Position numbers and translations under genes: made by a program
Part shown: one piece after another, positions 21,766 to 34,609 of the stretch
Numbering within the stretch: the first letter of the stretch is position 1
How the letters are laid out: every line of letters starts with the position of its first letter
From: Marsupella aquatica
Taxonomy: Eukaryota; Marchantiophyta
Direction: 5' to 3'
NCBI GenBank assembly: GCA_973895155.1
Contig: OZ316891.1
Location: 18,476,001 to 18,540,000, forward strand
Length of the DNA: 64,000 bases
The notes under the pieces: model-generated
Seen by the model: the letters and a program-made list of their open reading frames with translations, nothing else
Databases searched by the model: none
Told to the model about the DNA's origin: nothing

Positions 21766-22910
21766 AGATGTACAACACCTGCCCTCAAACCTTCCATAAG
21801 TGCAGCAATATACAACACTACAAGAGCGTGACAATTATCGAAATGTCTCCAAACTATATAACTCCTCTTATTAATGATTGGAAGTGTTTGCAGTAATGTT
21901 TTTGGTCTTCAGTAGAGACCTCAACACATTAAAAAAAGGCTCAAAAAAGTGTAAAATGGTCAGACAAAAAAGGAAGATTGTTCTGTCTCCCAGTAAACCA
22001 GATTTTGCACGTAGGCGGAGCGTTCTGTAATTATGGGGAAACTTACAACGATTCGGCAATAATACACCTGTCAGAAATATACGCCGATTGGTGCAAGAAA
22101 TATTTCATTGAATCATCAATTGATAGCTCAGTACCAGACTATGTGCAAACTTCCACAAAGCAGTAAGGTAGATTTAATGGAAGATTCACCCCCAACTTTG
22201 CCTGGACAGTGAAGCTAACTAAGTGCGTAGAAGCGTCAATGTCAAATCTTGCCCGGCTTTTAAGAACTGTTCCAAGGTGATCCGTCCCCATTTTAATCGA
22301 ACAAGGAAAGGGATACTCCTGGAATTGTGGGTTTTCTCCTTTCTATGGACCTCTGTTACGTTCGAATGCGCGATTCTCGATCTAACAATCTAAAGGGTTT
22401 TATTCGAAGAGCTTGCAGTCATCTCCTCTCGTTTAGATATAATTAAGACTCGTCAAGTGGGAGGCGACAGCAGAGGAAAGAGAAATGGAGTTGGAAACAG
22501 AGGAAAGCACAATCGGAGGAATAATCATAAACGAAATTTTATCGTGCGACTTAAGTTTGTACTGGGAGAGATTTCCGAAAATTACAGATCAGTAGTGTTC
22601 TACAATGGAGACCTGTCGTTACTAGTATATATCACACTGCCAAAAAGACAGAAACCGGGAGACATGGTCCCAAAGGCGAAAGAACACAATAAAGGGGGGG
22701 AAGGTGAAGAGAAATTTAAAAGAATGACTGTCAGCCCTGATCGAGGTCTGGAGTTATGTTCTGACATAAAAGCGATCGAGGGAGAATATTCAGAGAAAAC
22801 TGATAAAGCCTGAAGAACATCTGCCTGATGACGGCCCACTCCAGGTATCGAGATATTTCTATTATATTTTTCGAAACTGTAACCGCAAGATGTAGGTTGG
22901 ATCTTCAATA
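21766..22910. other. No supported gene
   Basis: A 118-codon plus frame (22457-22813) opens with GTG and is dominated by Lys/Arg/Asn/Gly. It lacks any recognisable domain and is probably chance. Confidence 0.4.
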
Positions 22911-23180
22911 GCCGTCAAGTATATATCCAAGAGCCGTCAAGTATATATATCACACTGCCAAAAAACAAAAGGTCCCCCCAGAAAGCAAAAGGTGCCCCCA
23001 GAAAGCAAAAGGTGCCCAACCTGGAGACACGATCTCACAGACGAGAGACCCACACGATCTCACAGACGAGAGACCCACTAGGAGGGCAACAAGGGAAAAC
23101 CCAGGAAGTCCAAAGAGCCAAAGCAGGAAGTCAAAAGAGCCAAAGCAGGAAACCAAAGAGCCAAAGCAAAGAGTCAAAGC
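22911..23180. repeat. Cluster of four different short tandem repeats
   Basis: In order: GCCGTCAAGTATATAT twice (22911-22950); AGAAAGCAAAAGGTGCCC about three times (22960-23020); ACACGATCTCACAGACGAGA twice (23024-23078); and (C)AAAGAGCCAAAGCAGGAA about four times (23105-23180). Having four unrelated minisatellites side by side is unusual. Confidence 0.85.
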
Positions 23181-25765
23181 ATTTGAAATCTGAGAGGAAT
23201 TATGTTCAAATCCAGGAAGATCTAGAACATTGAACAGGAAGGCAGTAGAAAGTCCGGTTTTGAAACAGGGGAATAAGACGAGGAAGATAATGGAATGAAG
23301 TAGTGTACATTCACAGATACACACCTACTAATTTTCTCTTTTCCATGACTACACTGACTGAACTTTTGATAGTCTATGGTACTCACAAGATCTTGAATCA
23401 TGTCTCAAGCACTTCTTTTCCTATGGCGGATGCTATAGTCTGAATGGATATGAGTTTTAAGCAAACAGTTGAACTGCTGAGATTTTAGTAATTTGGTTAC
23501 CTCTATACAGAATTTGAACTTTTGATATTCCGAAAGTAAGGTTAACCATTGATCGTCAGGTAGGTTTGTGAGGTGATATGAGTCTTAATCGGAGTGGTCT
23601 CACCATGTTGCTCATGGAAATTATTTCTGCTCTGGTTCGATTGACTCTAATCTCGCTCTCCAAAAGGGAAAAAAAATTGTCCCGATTTGTGGGTAAACTT
23701 TCTTGTGACTCTTTTAACATTTATTGCTAAATAAAATCTGAAACTAAACCTGTCCTTTCGATTGTTTTTTGTTTGTAGCATAGCAAACTGGTGCAAAGCA
23801 TCAGCTCGCTCACCAGTTTTCTGATATCGAGATGTCTGATGATTGGATGAGACCTTAGATTAGTAACTGGCGTCTACAAGTTTCTTGAATCTTGATAAAG
23901 GACCCTGCAGATGGCAAATGTTGTATTCTTCCATCAAACTAAATTGGGATCCATACTGGACTTGAGACCAGAGTGAACAATAAACAGATCGGTACCAAAA
24001 TGTGAAGTGAACATTGCTGATGCGGGAAATTGAACATCAACTTCGATTCATGTCAATGACTGTCAATTCTTACTTTGGCGATTCGTCCCCTTCCCTCCGT
24101 CCATCTACGGAAAATCCTTTGAATCACGTCATGATAGCGATTAAATAATTGTTTGAGCCAATAATTATTGGGGCACATCCAAAGTTCTGGAAGGCTAATC
24201 GATAGTGAGAATCGTCTGACGTCTACAGTCGACGGGATCATCTTGACCTGTCAGAGTTGCACTTACTACTCGATGTTTGTCGAAGGAAAAAGAACTCCGA
24301 GAAGAATAAGGTCTGCATGCTCTGACATGAGAGATAATTCAATGGTCCTTATATCGGGGCCAATATTCCATGTGCTACTGTAGATCGAGAAGGCATGTGA
24401 TCTGACAGTTTGTCGTACTGCAGAAATCTACAGTCGAGGAATTGTTCGTCGGTCGTCAAAGCAAAAGCGACTGAACACTGAACACTGTAGCTCTGTTGAT
24501 TGGATCATTTCTTTGGGTTCTAACAAAGAATGATCCAAACCGAGGGTCTGTTGAATTACCTTCAGTATATCTATCATTCAAAAGAACTTGGGAAAAACCA
24601 AATGGACATCTGGATGCGGACTTCCTGTTCGTACATTTCCACAGTTCTCTACTTGAGATGTATCGATTTTAGATCAGGAGCGTGCAGTTGTTGAACGAGA
24701 GTGGGAGAAATCGAGCGAGAATTGAAGTGATGAAGTGAATATGGGAGCGACAGAACTACGCATTCTCAACGATGCCAGCTTGATCGTCTGACAAAGTGAG
24801 GAGTAAATCACTCAGCTACATCCTACGATTCCACACACGTCCACCATCCTCTAAGTCCAATACTTTATGGTAAAAATCGCCAGAATGTTCGCTTACTACG
24901 TGAACCTATACCGGCAGAAGCCGATATCCACACTGTCAACCAAAAAACTGCCCAAGGCTAGAGCACGTGGATACTGTACATTCTCGATCATAGTTTAAAT
25001 TCTCGTGGCCAATTCGAACGGCAAGGAGCATGATAGGATGACAAACGAGTCAAAAATAAAGAAAGAACTGGGCACACTCCCATAAAACTCACGGAATTCA
25101 TTCAAACAGGTTCAAAGAACAGGACGCTTTAGATTTCTACAAAGAAAAATTGATCTGTATTTGTTTCCGAGCCTACATATTTTACGATTAAGTCAAATTA
25201 GCGCGATTGATGGGTCCTTATAGTCGAGCATTGGAGGTGTGAATTATCCATTGAGAATATTAACATCCATGAGGGACCTGCCACGGCAGCTTGTAAAAAT
25301 AAATGCATGAATTGAGTCAGTGACCACAACTTTGATCTGTTTAAAGCGATCAGATCATAATGTGACCCCCCGAGCTCCAAACACTGGTTGAGATCTATAC
25401 ATTCTTGAAATCGACGTCTTTGAAGGGGATTTCTATACAGTATACTGACTGAACGAATTTGTGTTTCACACAGGTCAGGCGCAGAAAGCAGTGACCGACA
25501 GAAATCTGAACTGGCCGACCAAGAAACTCTGAACTTAGCGCTGAATTCTGAGTAGGTGCCTGAATTTTGATATAGCCCTAGCCTCAACTTACAACCGATC
25601 AATTAATGGTTGAACTCCTGTACAGAAAATATCGAAGCTCGAATTTTCAACAACTCCACCTTGGCAACTATGATCATGAAACCATCTCCATCCAGTTCAT
25701 ACCTCGTCAAGATGTTCCTGATATGAGTCTGGAAGTAGGCGTATTGTCTAACAAATCTTGCACAA
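23181..25765. other. Intergenic, no gene seen
   Basis: Only short frames, none with coding character. The last few hundred bases are the 3' flank of the fasciclin-like gene. Confidence 0.5.
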
Positions 25766-26488
25766 CTAGAGGAGCACAGCAATAGTACCCACGAACAAAG
25801 TGGTGAACGTAAGTGGCAGTGTAGCTCTGGTCATACTGGCGTAGTTGGGGGCAGCGGTTTCCGGGGTGGTCCCGGTAGGAACTGATCCTGCTGCTGGTGC
25901 CACCACGGAGGGCGCCGGTGCCAAAGTAGGGGCTGCTAGAGGGGCAGGAAGAAATGTGGGGAGAGGAATGAGAACGGAAGAGATCTGCAAGACGCTGTAG
26001 TCAAATGGGTGCATAGTAACGTTCCCAGTGACTGACTGATTTCCGTAGCTATCAACAACACGATGGCCGAGCAGAATTTGCTTGCCCGTGTTGTAGATGT
26101 CCACAAATCCAGTGTCATTCGTCCTCCCAGTTGTCTGCAGGAGGGTCGTGGCGGTGGTGTAATTGCCGACTGCGATCAGCTCAAGCTGAGTCCAACTCAG
26201 GTACGTAAGGAGAACCTGGTACCGAAGAGTGTCGGCGACCACAGTTGGCTTTGTGGTAATAGTACTTTGTACTCCACTCAGATAGGATTGCAAGGCAGAG
26301 TTTGAACTAACCAGCACCGTGAGCGTTGTTCGGGCGTTGATCTCGTTCGCCACTCCTGTCGAGCTCAGCAACTGGTTGAACAGGCTGAAGTCGGGATATG
26401 GTTCTAGGACTGCCGTAATATTGAGACCGTGAACGGACACCGCCACGCAGCTTAGTACCACTGCAAGGACTACAGAAACGTGCGCCAT
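25766..26488 (-). CDS. FLA: Fasciclin-like arabinogalactan protein, single FAS1 domain, GPI-anchored
   Basis: Extracellular wall/plasma-membrane glycoprotein of 240 residues, intronless. Start at the ATG at 26488 because it opens a clear signal peptide (hydrophobic 1-21, cleavage likely after VSVHG). The FAS1 domain spans about 25-175: the first conserved box is TTLTVLVSSNSAL (near 54-66), in place of the usual TVFAPxxxAF, and the second ends in YSVLQISSVLIPLP. Several N-glycosylation sites are visible (NIT, NYT, NDT, NQS, NVT). An arabinogalactan-type Pro/Ala region (PAPLAAPTLAPAPSVVAP, about 180-200) follows, and a hydrophobic C-terminus (TTLFVGTIAVLL) fits a GPI-attachment signal. FLAs act in cell adhesion and wall architecture. 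Length and order are normal for single-FAS1 FLAs. Confidence 0.92.
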   Translation of the reverse strand: MAHVSVVLAVVLSCVAVSVHGLNITAVLEPYPDFSLFNQLLSSTGVANEINARTTLTVLVSSNSALQSYLSGVQSTITTKPTVVADTLRYQVLLTYLSWTQLELIAVGNYTTATTLLQTTGRTNDTGFVDIYNTGKQILLGHRVVDSYGNQSVTGNVTMHPFDYSVLQISSVLIPLPTFLPAPLAAPTLAPAPSVVAPAAGSVPTGTTPETAAPNYASMTRATLPLTFTTLFVGTIAVLL

Positions 26489-29400
26489 TGCTCTGAATGA
26501 TGGACTGGATCCCAGCGCGCAGCTACCACGGATTGAAGGTAGTCAACTCTTAGAATTATAGTTCTGTCAGACGTCAAACTATCATTCAGTCTTTACAGAT
26601 GACCATGCAGTAATGTATGATCAGAAGACATTGGTCTCGAATCCTGAGACTGGCAAGTATTGTGACCGGCGGCTCAGTAGCATTAGGACCGCACAGCTAC
26701 TTATGGAATTCAAGCGTTCAACAGACACAGCTAAGGTGGAAGAAGCAAAGGTAGCCTGGTGGAAAGCTGACGAGGAGATTGAGAAATCGAAACAAGTGGC
26801 TGGAATGTAGTTCCACGAGACTGGAACAGGTCGCTGGAGAGAAACGAGCTAGGAGGTGACGCAGGTCAATATTCCGCCTTGACTGTAAGGTGAGTTAATT
26901 TACTTGGCTGCAGAGAAGCCAAGCAACACGCTAAGCAGTCCGGGGAGGTTTGTCAGCGAGGCCCACTGAAGTGATGGAGAAGCTACCTAGAGCTAGCCAA
27001 CTGTACCTTCGGTTGCAATAATTTCAGAAATAATTCATGCAGGCCTTATCCTTTTGGATGTTTCGTCACGTTGTCGAAGCAGTAAAGCCGTTTCCTATCC
27101 TCTCTGCTTTTTGAATGATTGAGGACTGCTTTCCAAAAGTCTGGAAAGAACCTTCAGTTGGATCTTTGCATCGATAATTGGAGCCTCGCGCGGATCAAGC
27201 TTGGTCTTCACAGCAGTTGCGCGCTTCACGGTACATAACACACCTCGGCCCATACCCTATCCTTGGTTTTGGCAAATCTTCTTCACCCTCGTGACCAAAA
27301 CATTGTAAAATATCGATCATCAAAATAGATTTTATGCTGTTTCAAAATTTCCTCCTACATATTTGATGCATTGAAGTTTCCGTTTTCAGTCGATAACCCG
27401 GCCTTTCTTCGTCCGCCACAATCTTCTTATGTTAGCATTTCATGCTTCCAGACAGTACTAATTCAGGATATACAGTCAGAATCAATGCTCAACAGACAGG
27501 TCTTGTACTGGTCTAGGGCCTTCACTCTCTTTCTTTCTATTAGAGTTGGAAGTAATGTGGCCGAATCGGATGAGTCTGCTGTCATTAAGATATGGATCCA
27601 GGGTGCGTTGACCCGTGTCTCTCACTTGAACTACTCAGGATTCTAATAGGGGCAGAGACTATCAAAAGGCTTCCAACAGGATGTGCTTTCTATAAGTCAC
27701 AAGCAGATCTGCCGGAGAAGAATCAGACAACTTCAGGTTCAGAGCATTGCCCCACAAACAGAGTTTCATGAGTCAAATTGTGTGAGTGAGAAGCAGCTGG
27801 CGTAGGTCAGATGGCCAGGAGATTAGCCCAGAACCAAAAAGTCCCATGTTAAGTCCCCCTCCATGTGCAAGGAGTGTGGAGGGTATGTTTGTGTGTGTGG
27901 GTACTAGGGTGTAGGAGTGGGAGTGTTGGTTACTCTTCAGCCCTAGCTAGCCCTAGTCTCACCCCCTCTCCCTCCTGGTCTGGGGTCTTGTCGGATCCCT
28001 GGGGTGTTGTCGCCCTTGTGGCTACATACCCTACAAAATTGCATGCTCTAGAGCACAAAGTCTATCCTCTGCTGGATGGGTCTCCTTTGGACTTTCAAAG
28101 TTGTAGGCAATTTGTAGCAGTAAGAGAGTTTAGGGTTACTTGTTTTTATAGCTTAACAGCACAGATCACCCTTCATTTCGAATCACCCTGTTGGTTTCCA
28201 GGCTTCTTATTAGTTGTTCCCTTCACATGTCACCATGTTCTTTCATCCTGCTTTTTGAAGTATGACTCTATCATCTCCTCATATCAGGTGAGGATGATCC
28301 TGGTCCAAAACTCGCACTTCTTATGTGACTGGTTCAGTGGTCAGGAGGGTTTCTGTTCCATTTCTTATCCCATCACTTACTACTGCAGAAGGGGACAACA
28401 GATTATTTTGACTTACCTGTTTCACAGATGTCACTTTTTGTTTATTGGAGTGCAAAAAACAAAGGTGGCAGACCTTATCCCCTCTTTGTGGTAGGAATCA
28501 TGAACATGATTATGCCTTCTAAAGTTATGACTCTCGATTTGTGAAATTGGCAGTAAAAGTGCATTTTTTAAAGTATCAAGAAGGTGGAGTACAGGCTGGC
28601 TATCACCGTCCAGTGGGAAGGAAACATACCAACAAAACGTGGTGCAAAGTATGGGTGCTGTTGAAGAAGCGAATTATTTTTCAACTCTAGAAAATACGCA
28701 TCCCGAGGCCCTTCTTGGGCATGCGTGGCTAAAGTGACCCTGATTCTCAGAGTCCACATCTCTGAGAAAATTTAGGGGGCGTTACAAGAAGAGAGGACAA
28801 AAACATGAGGTCAGACTAACCTGGAAATAAAGGGGTGTGCCCGTAGTAGGGTGTCTCAAACCTCTAGGTTTTGGCTGCGTTCATGGTCAGTCATGGTTTC
28901 CCATAACATTAGAACAAAATGGGAAACTAGCTGGCCCATTTTCTGACATAGCTATTTTGTTTTATTGAAAACATTTTTAAAAAAATTATTGTATCTTATT
29001 GAAGAATATTAACTAAGTGTTCATGATTGTTAAAGTGACATTAGAATAAAGAAATTTGGGGATTTGGAAAAGCATGATGGTACATTCAGGGTACAGATCT
29101 AATGAGGTACAATAGTACTTATGACAATGATGAGTTACAATCATACTTATTACAATGAGGACTTGTTTAGGGTATAGGCAATCACAGAAATTTGAATTAA
29201 GTTAGTACATACACTTTATAACCATTCAATGTCAGCATTAGCCCTCACCCCAATGGTTGAAGGAGTAGGTTTGGGAGTGAAGGTAGAGGGATCAAAGCTC
29301 ACTATAGAAGACATAGCACCTCAATGAGGAAACGCCAACTGAAGGCATTGGGACAGAGGTGAGGGTACTTTACAAATTAATTCATATAGAAGAATAAAAG

Positions 29401-29557
29401 GGAAGTAAAATTTAAAGGGGGCCTGTTTATATTCAAAAAGTCAGGAACTACAAAGCATGGACTACCCTAAAGCAAATTAAAAAATGAAATAACTACTTAT
29501 GAAAATAGCATTCATGAGCACGTCAGGTGGATTCGCCATTATAGCAATGTTGGAAGA
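26489..29557. other. Upstream of FLA gene and gene-poor DNA
   Basis: No supported gene. A 209-codon plus frame (27865-28494) is Cys/Phe/Ser-rich without recognisable motif and opens in G/T-rich low-complexity sequence; I do not call it. The FLA promoter should lie just right of 26488, but no convincing TATA box could be picked. Confidence 0.4.
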
Positions 29558-29985
29558 TTCACCACCTGAGACTTCCCAAAAAATTATACTTTGGGGCTGG
29601 GCAATGTTATGCGGCCCTTCAAGTTTGAGACCCCTAGCTTGTTGTGACACAATGAGAAAAAGGTGGTGTGCATGTAGTATAGTGTGTTCACCACCTGAGA
29701 CTTCCAAAAAAATGATACTTTGGGTGTCACAATGAGAAAAAAAGGTGGTGTGCATGTAGTAGTAGTGTGTTCACCACCTGAGACTTCCAAAAAACATGAT
29801 ACTTTAGGTGTCACAATGAGAGGAAAAAGCTGGTGTGCATGTAGTAGTAGTGTGTTCACCACCTGAGACTTCCAAAAAACATGATACTTTTGGGCTGGGC
29901 AATGTTATGCGGCCCTTCAGGTTTGAGACCCCTAGCAGTGTTGTGATACATTGAGAAAAAGGTCCTGTGCATATAGTAGTAGTGT
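29558..29985. repeat. Tandem array of four units, long-short-short-long
   Basis: Units start TTCACCACCTGAGACTTCC at 29558, 29687, 29770 and 29855. The two outer units (about 130 bp) contain an extra GGGCTGGGCAATGTTATGCG...TTTGAGACCCCTAGC block that the two inner units (83-85 bp) lack. All carry GATACTTT, ATTGAGA/AATGAGA and GTGCAT(G/A)TAGTA. This suggests internal deletion of a unit followed by its duplication. Confidence 0.88.
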
Positions 29986-31996
29986 CAGTGATAGAATGAA
30001 AAGAGCCTTAGAGCTCCTTTCGAGGCTCCTTTCAGAATACCATCTCAAGAGGTGACCAAAACTTTAGTCAAAACTACACTGTTGGAATCCCGGTTGGGAT
30101 AAGCATTTTGGGTGACCCATTCAGGTCCAAGTGGGAGATGTTCAAGTAGGATTGTCAAAAGTCATACAATCATGTGACCTCTCAAGTTCAAAATTCATGT
30201 AAAGCCAAAGTGGCACAGGCAATGATGAAATCTTCTAACACTGAAATCTAGAAGAAAAATCTTGGATGTGACCACTCAATGATTCATTGTCGCTTTAGGT
30301 CAACTGAAATTGCAGCATTGTTTTGGTTGATGCTGAAACACGCTGAACATCATCCAATGTATGATGCTACAAGCAGTTCTCTTGGGTTGCTTAAGGTACT
30401 AGAGAAAAAGACCAGTGTCATCTTCAAAGGGCTGACTTGACGGTCTCATTATATGGAGCCACTGCTATTATGAACCATTTAACCTAAGCAAAAAAAAATG
30501 GAATTTTAATCCTTATTAATTAGGAATATTGTTGGAATGTACTTTTCAAAATGTTTTTAGGCCCTATACTTCTTATAAGTCTCCAAATTGGATTTAAAAG
30601 ATCCTAATTTACGAAAGATTTTATTCACTCTGGAGATTCTTTTGTCCAAAAGTGAAATTAAGATTAAATTTCCAAAAAAATGATTCTAAATTCCAAAAAT
30701 TTGATCTGAAATTTCCAAAACTCTAAACTGAAGTTTCCATAGGCCTTCTTTTAAAATTCCAAAACCTTATGGTGTATTGGAAGAAGTAGTACTGGACTTA
30801 ATATAAAAGGGTTTTTCCAGTGAATGACTCTATATCAAACTACTATAATACTCAATCCCCCTTGTTTCTAGCATGGTCCCTTCACAAAAGTGAGTTTGGG
30901 CGGGAATGATCAGAGGCCATTGGATCTACTGGTGTTTATTCCCAACCGTCTGATAAAAAAATAGACCCCCTCCATGCACTCTCCTGCTTTGTTAAGGAAT
31001 AGAGATTCTCCCACATAAAGTTGAGTATAACTGTCCTTGGTACTTGAGAGTACTGTACCCTGTGGCAGAGTTAGTTCACTTTCCCATGACCTTGATCACC
31101 ATGTTGCCTCAAGTGTTGTGTAACAAGTACACTCATCATTTCTTTATTCTTTTGCTTAGTATTATTTGTTTTCACTCTGTTTCTTCTTGAGATTGGTAGC
31201 AAGTACATTCCTCTTTCTGAGTGTTTGTTTTCACTATATTTTTTCTAAGAATTTATTTTATTTTTTGAAGGAAAGACACATGATGAAACTCTCCAACAAC
31301 ACAAGGCAACCAATATTGTTTTTCTAGATACTCTTTCTTTCTAGCATTCCTAACAACGTCAATTTTTTTTAAGAAAGGACACATGGCCAAGTTCCTCCAC
31401 CAAAGGTTGCAACCCAACTGTTTTTTTAGAGGGGTGACGGGTTTCTGTTTTCTTCGGAAAGTAGCTTTTTTTCTAATGGTCTAAAATTGTTTTTAGCCTA
31501 TGATAATAAGGTGTTTAGGGTTGGTTATTGTCTATTCACCCTAGCCCCTCCCACATTGCATTTCTTTTGGAGAGGTGGGGATTGAATGTCATGGCGAATC
31601 ATCCATCACCCTCTCACTTTGCATTGGGTTGGCCCACCATTAAATTGGTTTCTCCCATTTTTTAGACATTTATATAGAGGTCATTCATTTTATGTCTCCC
31701 TCCTCTGCCCCCTATGGCTTATCTTGCATGCTTCCCCATTAGTCAAACTTCTGCCCTTTTGTGCCTGGTTGGGTTGGACCTCTGGCCGGGCTCTTGCCCC
31801 CCCCCCCCCCCCCAACAGCGGATTTCGTCCCCCGGTTGTGTTCTGGGCTCCAGCCTCGCCTTTTTGAAAAGAAAAATTAAAAGAATCAAACTTCTGCCCT
31901 TGCCACGACCTATGTATATATTGCTATTTTTTTACCATCTTCTTCATCAACAATGTGGAACCAAAAGCAAGATTTTCAAGACTACAACAACATTTT
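29986..31996. other. No gene seen; one 17-base C run
   Basis: AT-rich intergenic DNA. A homopolymer of C occupies 31797-31813. Confidence 0.5.
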
Positions 31997-32580
31997 AAAA
32001 TGACAACACTTCTGTGCATCACCACTTTTGCTTGAAAAGATTTTCACTCAACTATAATTCTCAGCAAAGTTTTTGTTTAATGGTACTTTTAAATCTACTA
32101 TTCAAATACAATCATCTTGCAATCACAACACTTTCTCTTGAAAATAATTTCTGTCAACAACACTTCCTCTCAGCGACATTGACCCATTTTATTTAAAATG
32201 AAAACACTTATGTGCATCACCACTTTTGCTTGAAAAAGATTTTCACTCAACTATAATTCTTAGCAAAGTTTTTGTTTAAATAATGGTACTTTTAAATCTA
32301 CTATTCAAATACAATCATCTTGCAATCACAACACTAGCTTTCTCTTGAAAATAATTTCTCTCAGTAACACTTCCTCTCAGCGACATTGACCCATTTTATT
32401 TTAAAATGAAAACACTTCCGTGCATCACCACTTTTGCTTGAAAAAGATTTTTGCTCAACTATAATTCTCAACAAAGTTTTTATTTAAAGGTACTTTTAAA
32501 TCTACTATTCAAATACAATCATCTTGCAACCACAACATTTTCTCTTGAAAACACTTCCTCTCAACGACATTGACCCAAAG
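31997..32580. repeat. Three tandem copies of an about 200-bp repeat
   Basis: Copies start AAAATGA(C/A)AACACTT at 31997, 32195 and 32403. Each continues with GTGCATCACCACTTTTGCTTG, CAACTATAATTCT, TTTTAAATCTACTATTCAAA and CATTGACCCA. Copies 1 and 2 are very close; copy 3 is shortened near its end. Confidence 0.92.
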
Positions 32581-32649
32581 GCAGCGACAACTTCTATGCA
32601 ACACGCAGGTGTGATTGAGCCTCATCTAATGGTTGTTGGTAGTATTGAG

Positions 32650-33010
32650 CCTCACCTTGACAATTTTGCCTCACCCCCACATCTTTGCCTCATCTCTACA
32701 TCTAAACTTGCCTTTCGCATTTTGGCCTTGCCTCGACATCTTTGTATCATCTTAATATCTACACTTTCCTCAACATCTTTGCCTCACCTCGACATCTTTC
32801 CCTCACCTCACCATCTTTCCCTCTCCTCAACATCTTTGCCTCGCCTTGACATCTTGCCCTCACCTCGACATCTTTCCCTCTCCTCAACAACTTTCCCTTT
32901 GCTCAACCTATTTGCCTCTCCTTGACATCTTGCCCTCACCTTGACATTTTTGCCTCACCTCCACATCTTGCCCTCACCTCAACATCTTTCCCTTGCCCGA
33001 GCCCTCGCCT
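32650..33010. repeat. About 18-20-bp minisatellite (CCTCACCTCGACATCTTT)
   Basis: About eighteen variable units of (G/C)CCTCACCTCGACATCTT(T/G). The reading frames through it (SSPRHLSLSST and similar) are artefacts. Confidence 0.88.
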
Positions 33011-33289
33011 CAACCTCGGAGGCTTCACTTTTACAAAAATGACACATCACGTGCGACGAAGTATAGGGTCACTTTATTGGTTCAAAGGGAAGACTTAAGA
33101 ATTTTTTGAGAAGAACAATAGGGTCTTTTAAATCAAAATTTGAGACTTATAAGAACATTAGGGTCCTTATAATCAAATTTTTGGAATATTCCAATTTTAT
33201 AGGGGTTGATTTTCTTACATTTAGGGGGACGGTCCGAGGCCAAAAAACATGGCAGTGATGGGGAGGCATCCATATAGTGAGACTCCCAA

Positions 33290-33415
33290 TGCCTCAATAT
33301 CTTGCCCTCTCCTTGACATCTTGCCCTCACGTCCATATCTTTGCCTCTCCTCGACATGTTCAGCCTCAACATCTTGCTTTCATCTCAACATCTTGCCCCT
33401 CACATCAACATTGTC
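33290..33415. repeat. Second block of the same minisatellite
   Basis: Units such as TATCTTGCCCTCTCCTTGAC and ATCTTGCCCTCACGTCC match the 32.65-33.01 kb block, from which it is separated by about 280 bp of unrelated AT-rich DNA. Confidence 0.8.
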
Positions 33416-34609
33416 ACACCATGCATTCTAGATGCTGTTGTAGTATGTAGTGCTAGTTGAGTATGTACATTTTGTATGTGTGCTATTGGAGCCGATAGGG
33501 TTCCATTAGGTTTTTGTGGGAGAGTAGTTCTCCTTTGTGAGGCATCGAAAGGTCATCTTTGGATGTTGAGCCTTGGAGAGAGGGGAGCTCAAGTGTGGCT
33601 ATGGTGGCTATGAGCTCCGCTTGTGCAACGTGGATTCCTTGAGTAGTGCAAGGTGTGTTGGCTTGACATACATGTGTGATCGGATCGGTGCGAGATTGAT
33701 GGGGTATTGTTGACCGGGATTGTTGTGCCAATTGTTGTGAAGATTATTGTGGGTTTTGGACAATCATGTGTGGACATGAGTTCCACTTGTATTCCATTCT
33801 CTTGTGTTTGTGATGCTACATTCTGGATATGTTTGGATGTGTGTGACAAACGATGTATACTGTGTACATAGCGATGTGTACATGCACACGATAACGTCTT
33901 TCCCTTTCCCCCGCCCTTTCCTTGACATATGGCCCTCACCTCGGAATCTTTCGTGCAACGCACGAGCATTGGGCTTGTTGAAACTGTCTACTGTCTTAAT
34001 GTCAAGCCGTGCCCTATGCCATACCGAAGCTCTTACCCATTTTTGAACCTAACGGGCTGCAGGAATAGAAAACCATCATCAAAGTTGTGCCAAAACATAA
34101 ACCAGCATCTGTAAATGCAATTGGTGCATCGCAAACAGCAATGGGCATTGTACAGACTAGCTTAATATGGCTCAAATGTTAGAGGGCATTAAGGTGGCGT
34201 AGATTTAGCCAGGACGTTTAATTGCACTCCCATCAAGGGACTATGACTACTGACATAGCTAGTTGATATGACTGACAATTGTGGGGACAATTGTCAAAAA
34301 TCTATTTACAACCAACAGATCAAAATAATATATCTAGCTAGTTTAGGGGTCACGTGCATAGTGACCACTATGAAAACTTCAACTGGATCTAGTCTCAAGG
34401 CTCTCCTTATTTGGAGGCAACCTCATAAAGTGTGACTATTTAACCGCAGGTATTTAAGTGGCTTCCTATTTAATTGTATTTTTTGTAATATAGGGTCCTT
34501 GTAATTTAAACTATCACAAGGAAATAAGCTGGGAGGAACTGAGGGTTTTGTTTTGCCTATTCCCATGGATTGTGACCAAGTGTACGTAATTACTATTTTT
34601 TTGTATGGA
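33416..34609. other. No gene seen
   Basis: Short frames only. The right part may include decayed 5' sequence of the Copia element that follows, but nothing can be aligned by eye. Confidence 0.4.

Noticed and set aside
22950-23324. 124-codon minus frame that looks like a membrane protein
   Set aside because: It overlaps the four-part minisatellite cluster; hydrophobicity comes from repeat translation.
27865-28494. 209-codon plus frame
   Set aside because: No ATG-context, domain or family resemblance; Cys/Phe/Ser composition and G/T-rich start look like chance.
32524-32925. 133-codon plus frame with SSPRHLSLSST repeats
   Set aside because: Pure minisatellite translation.
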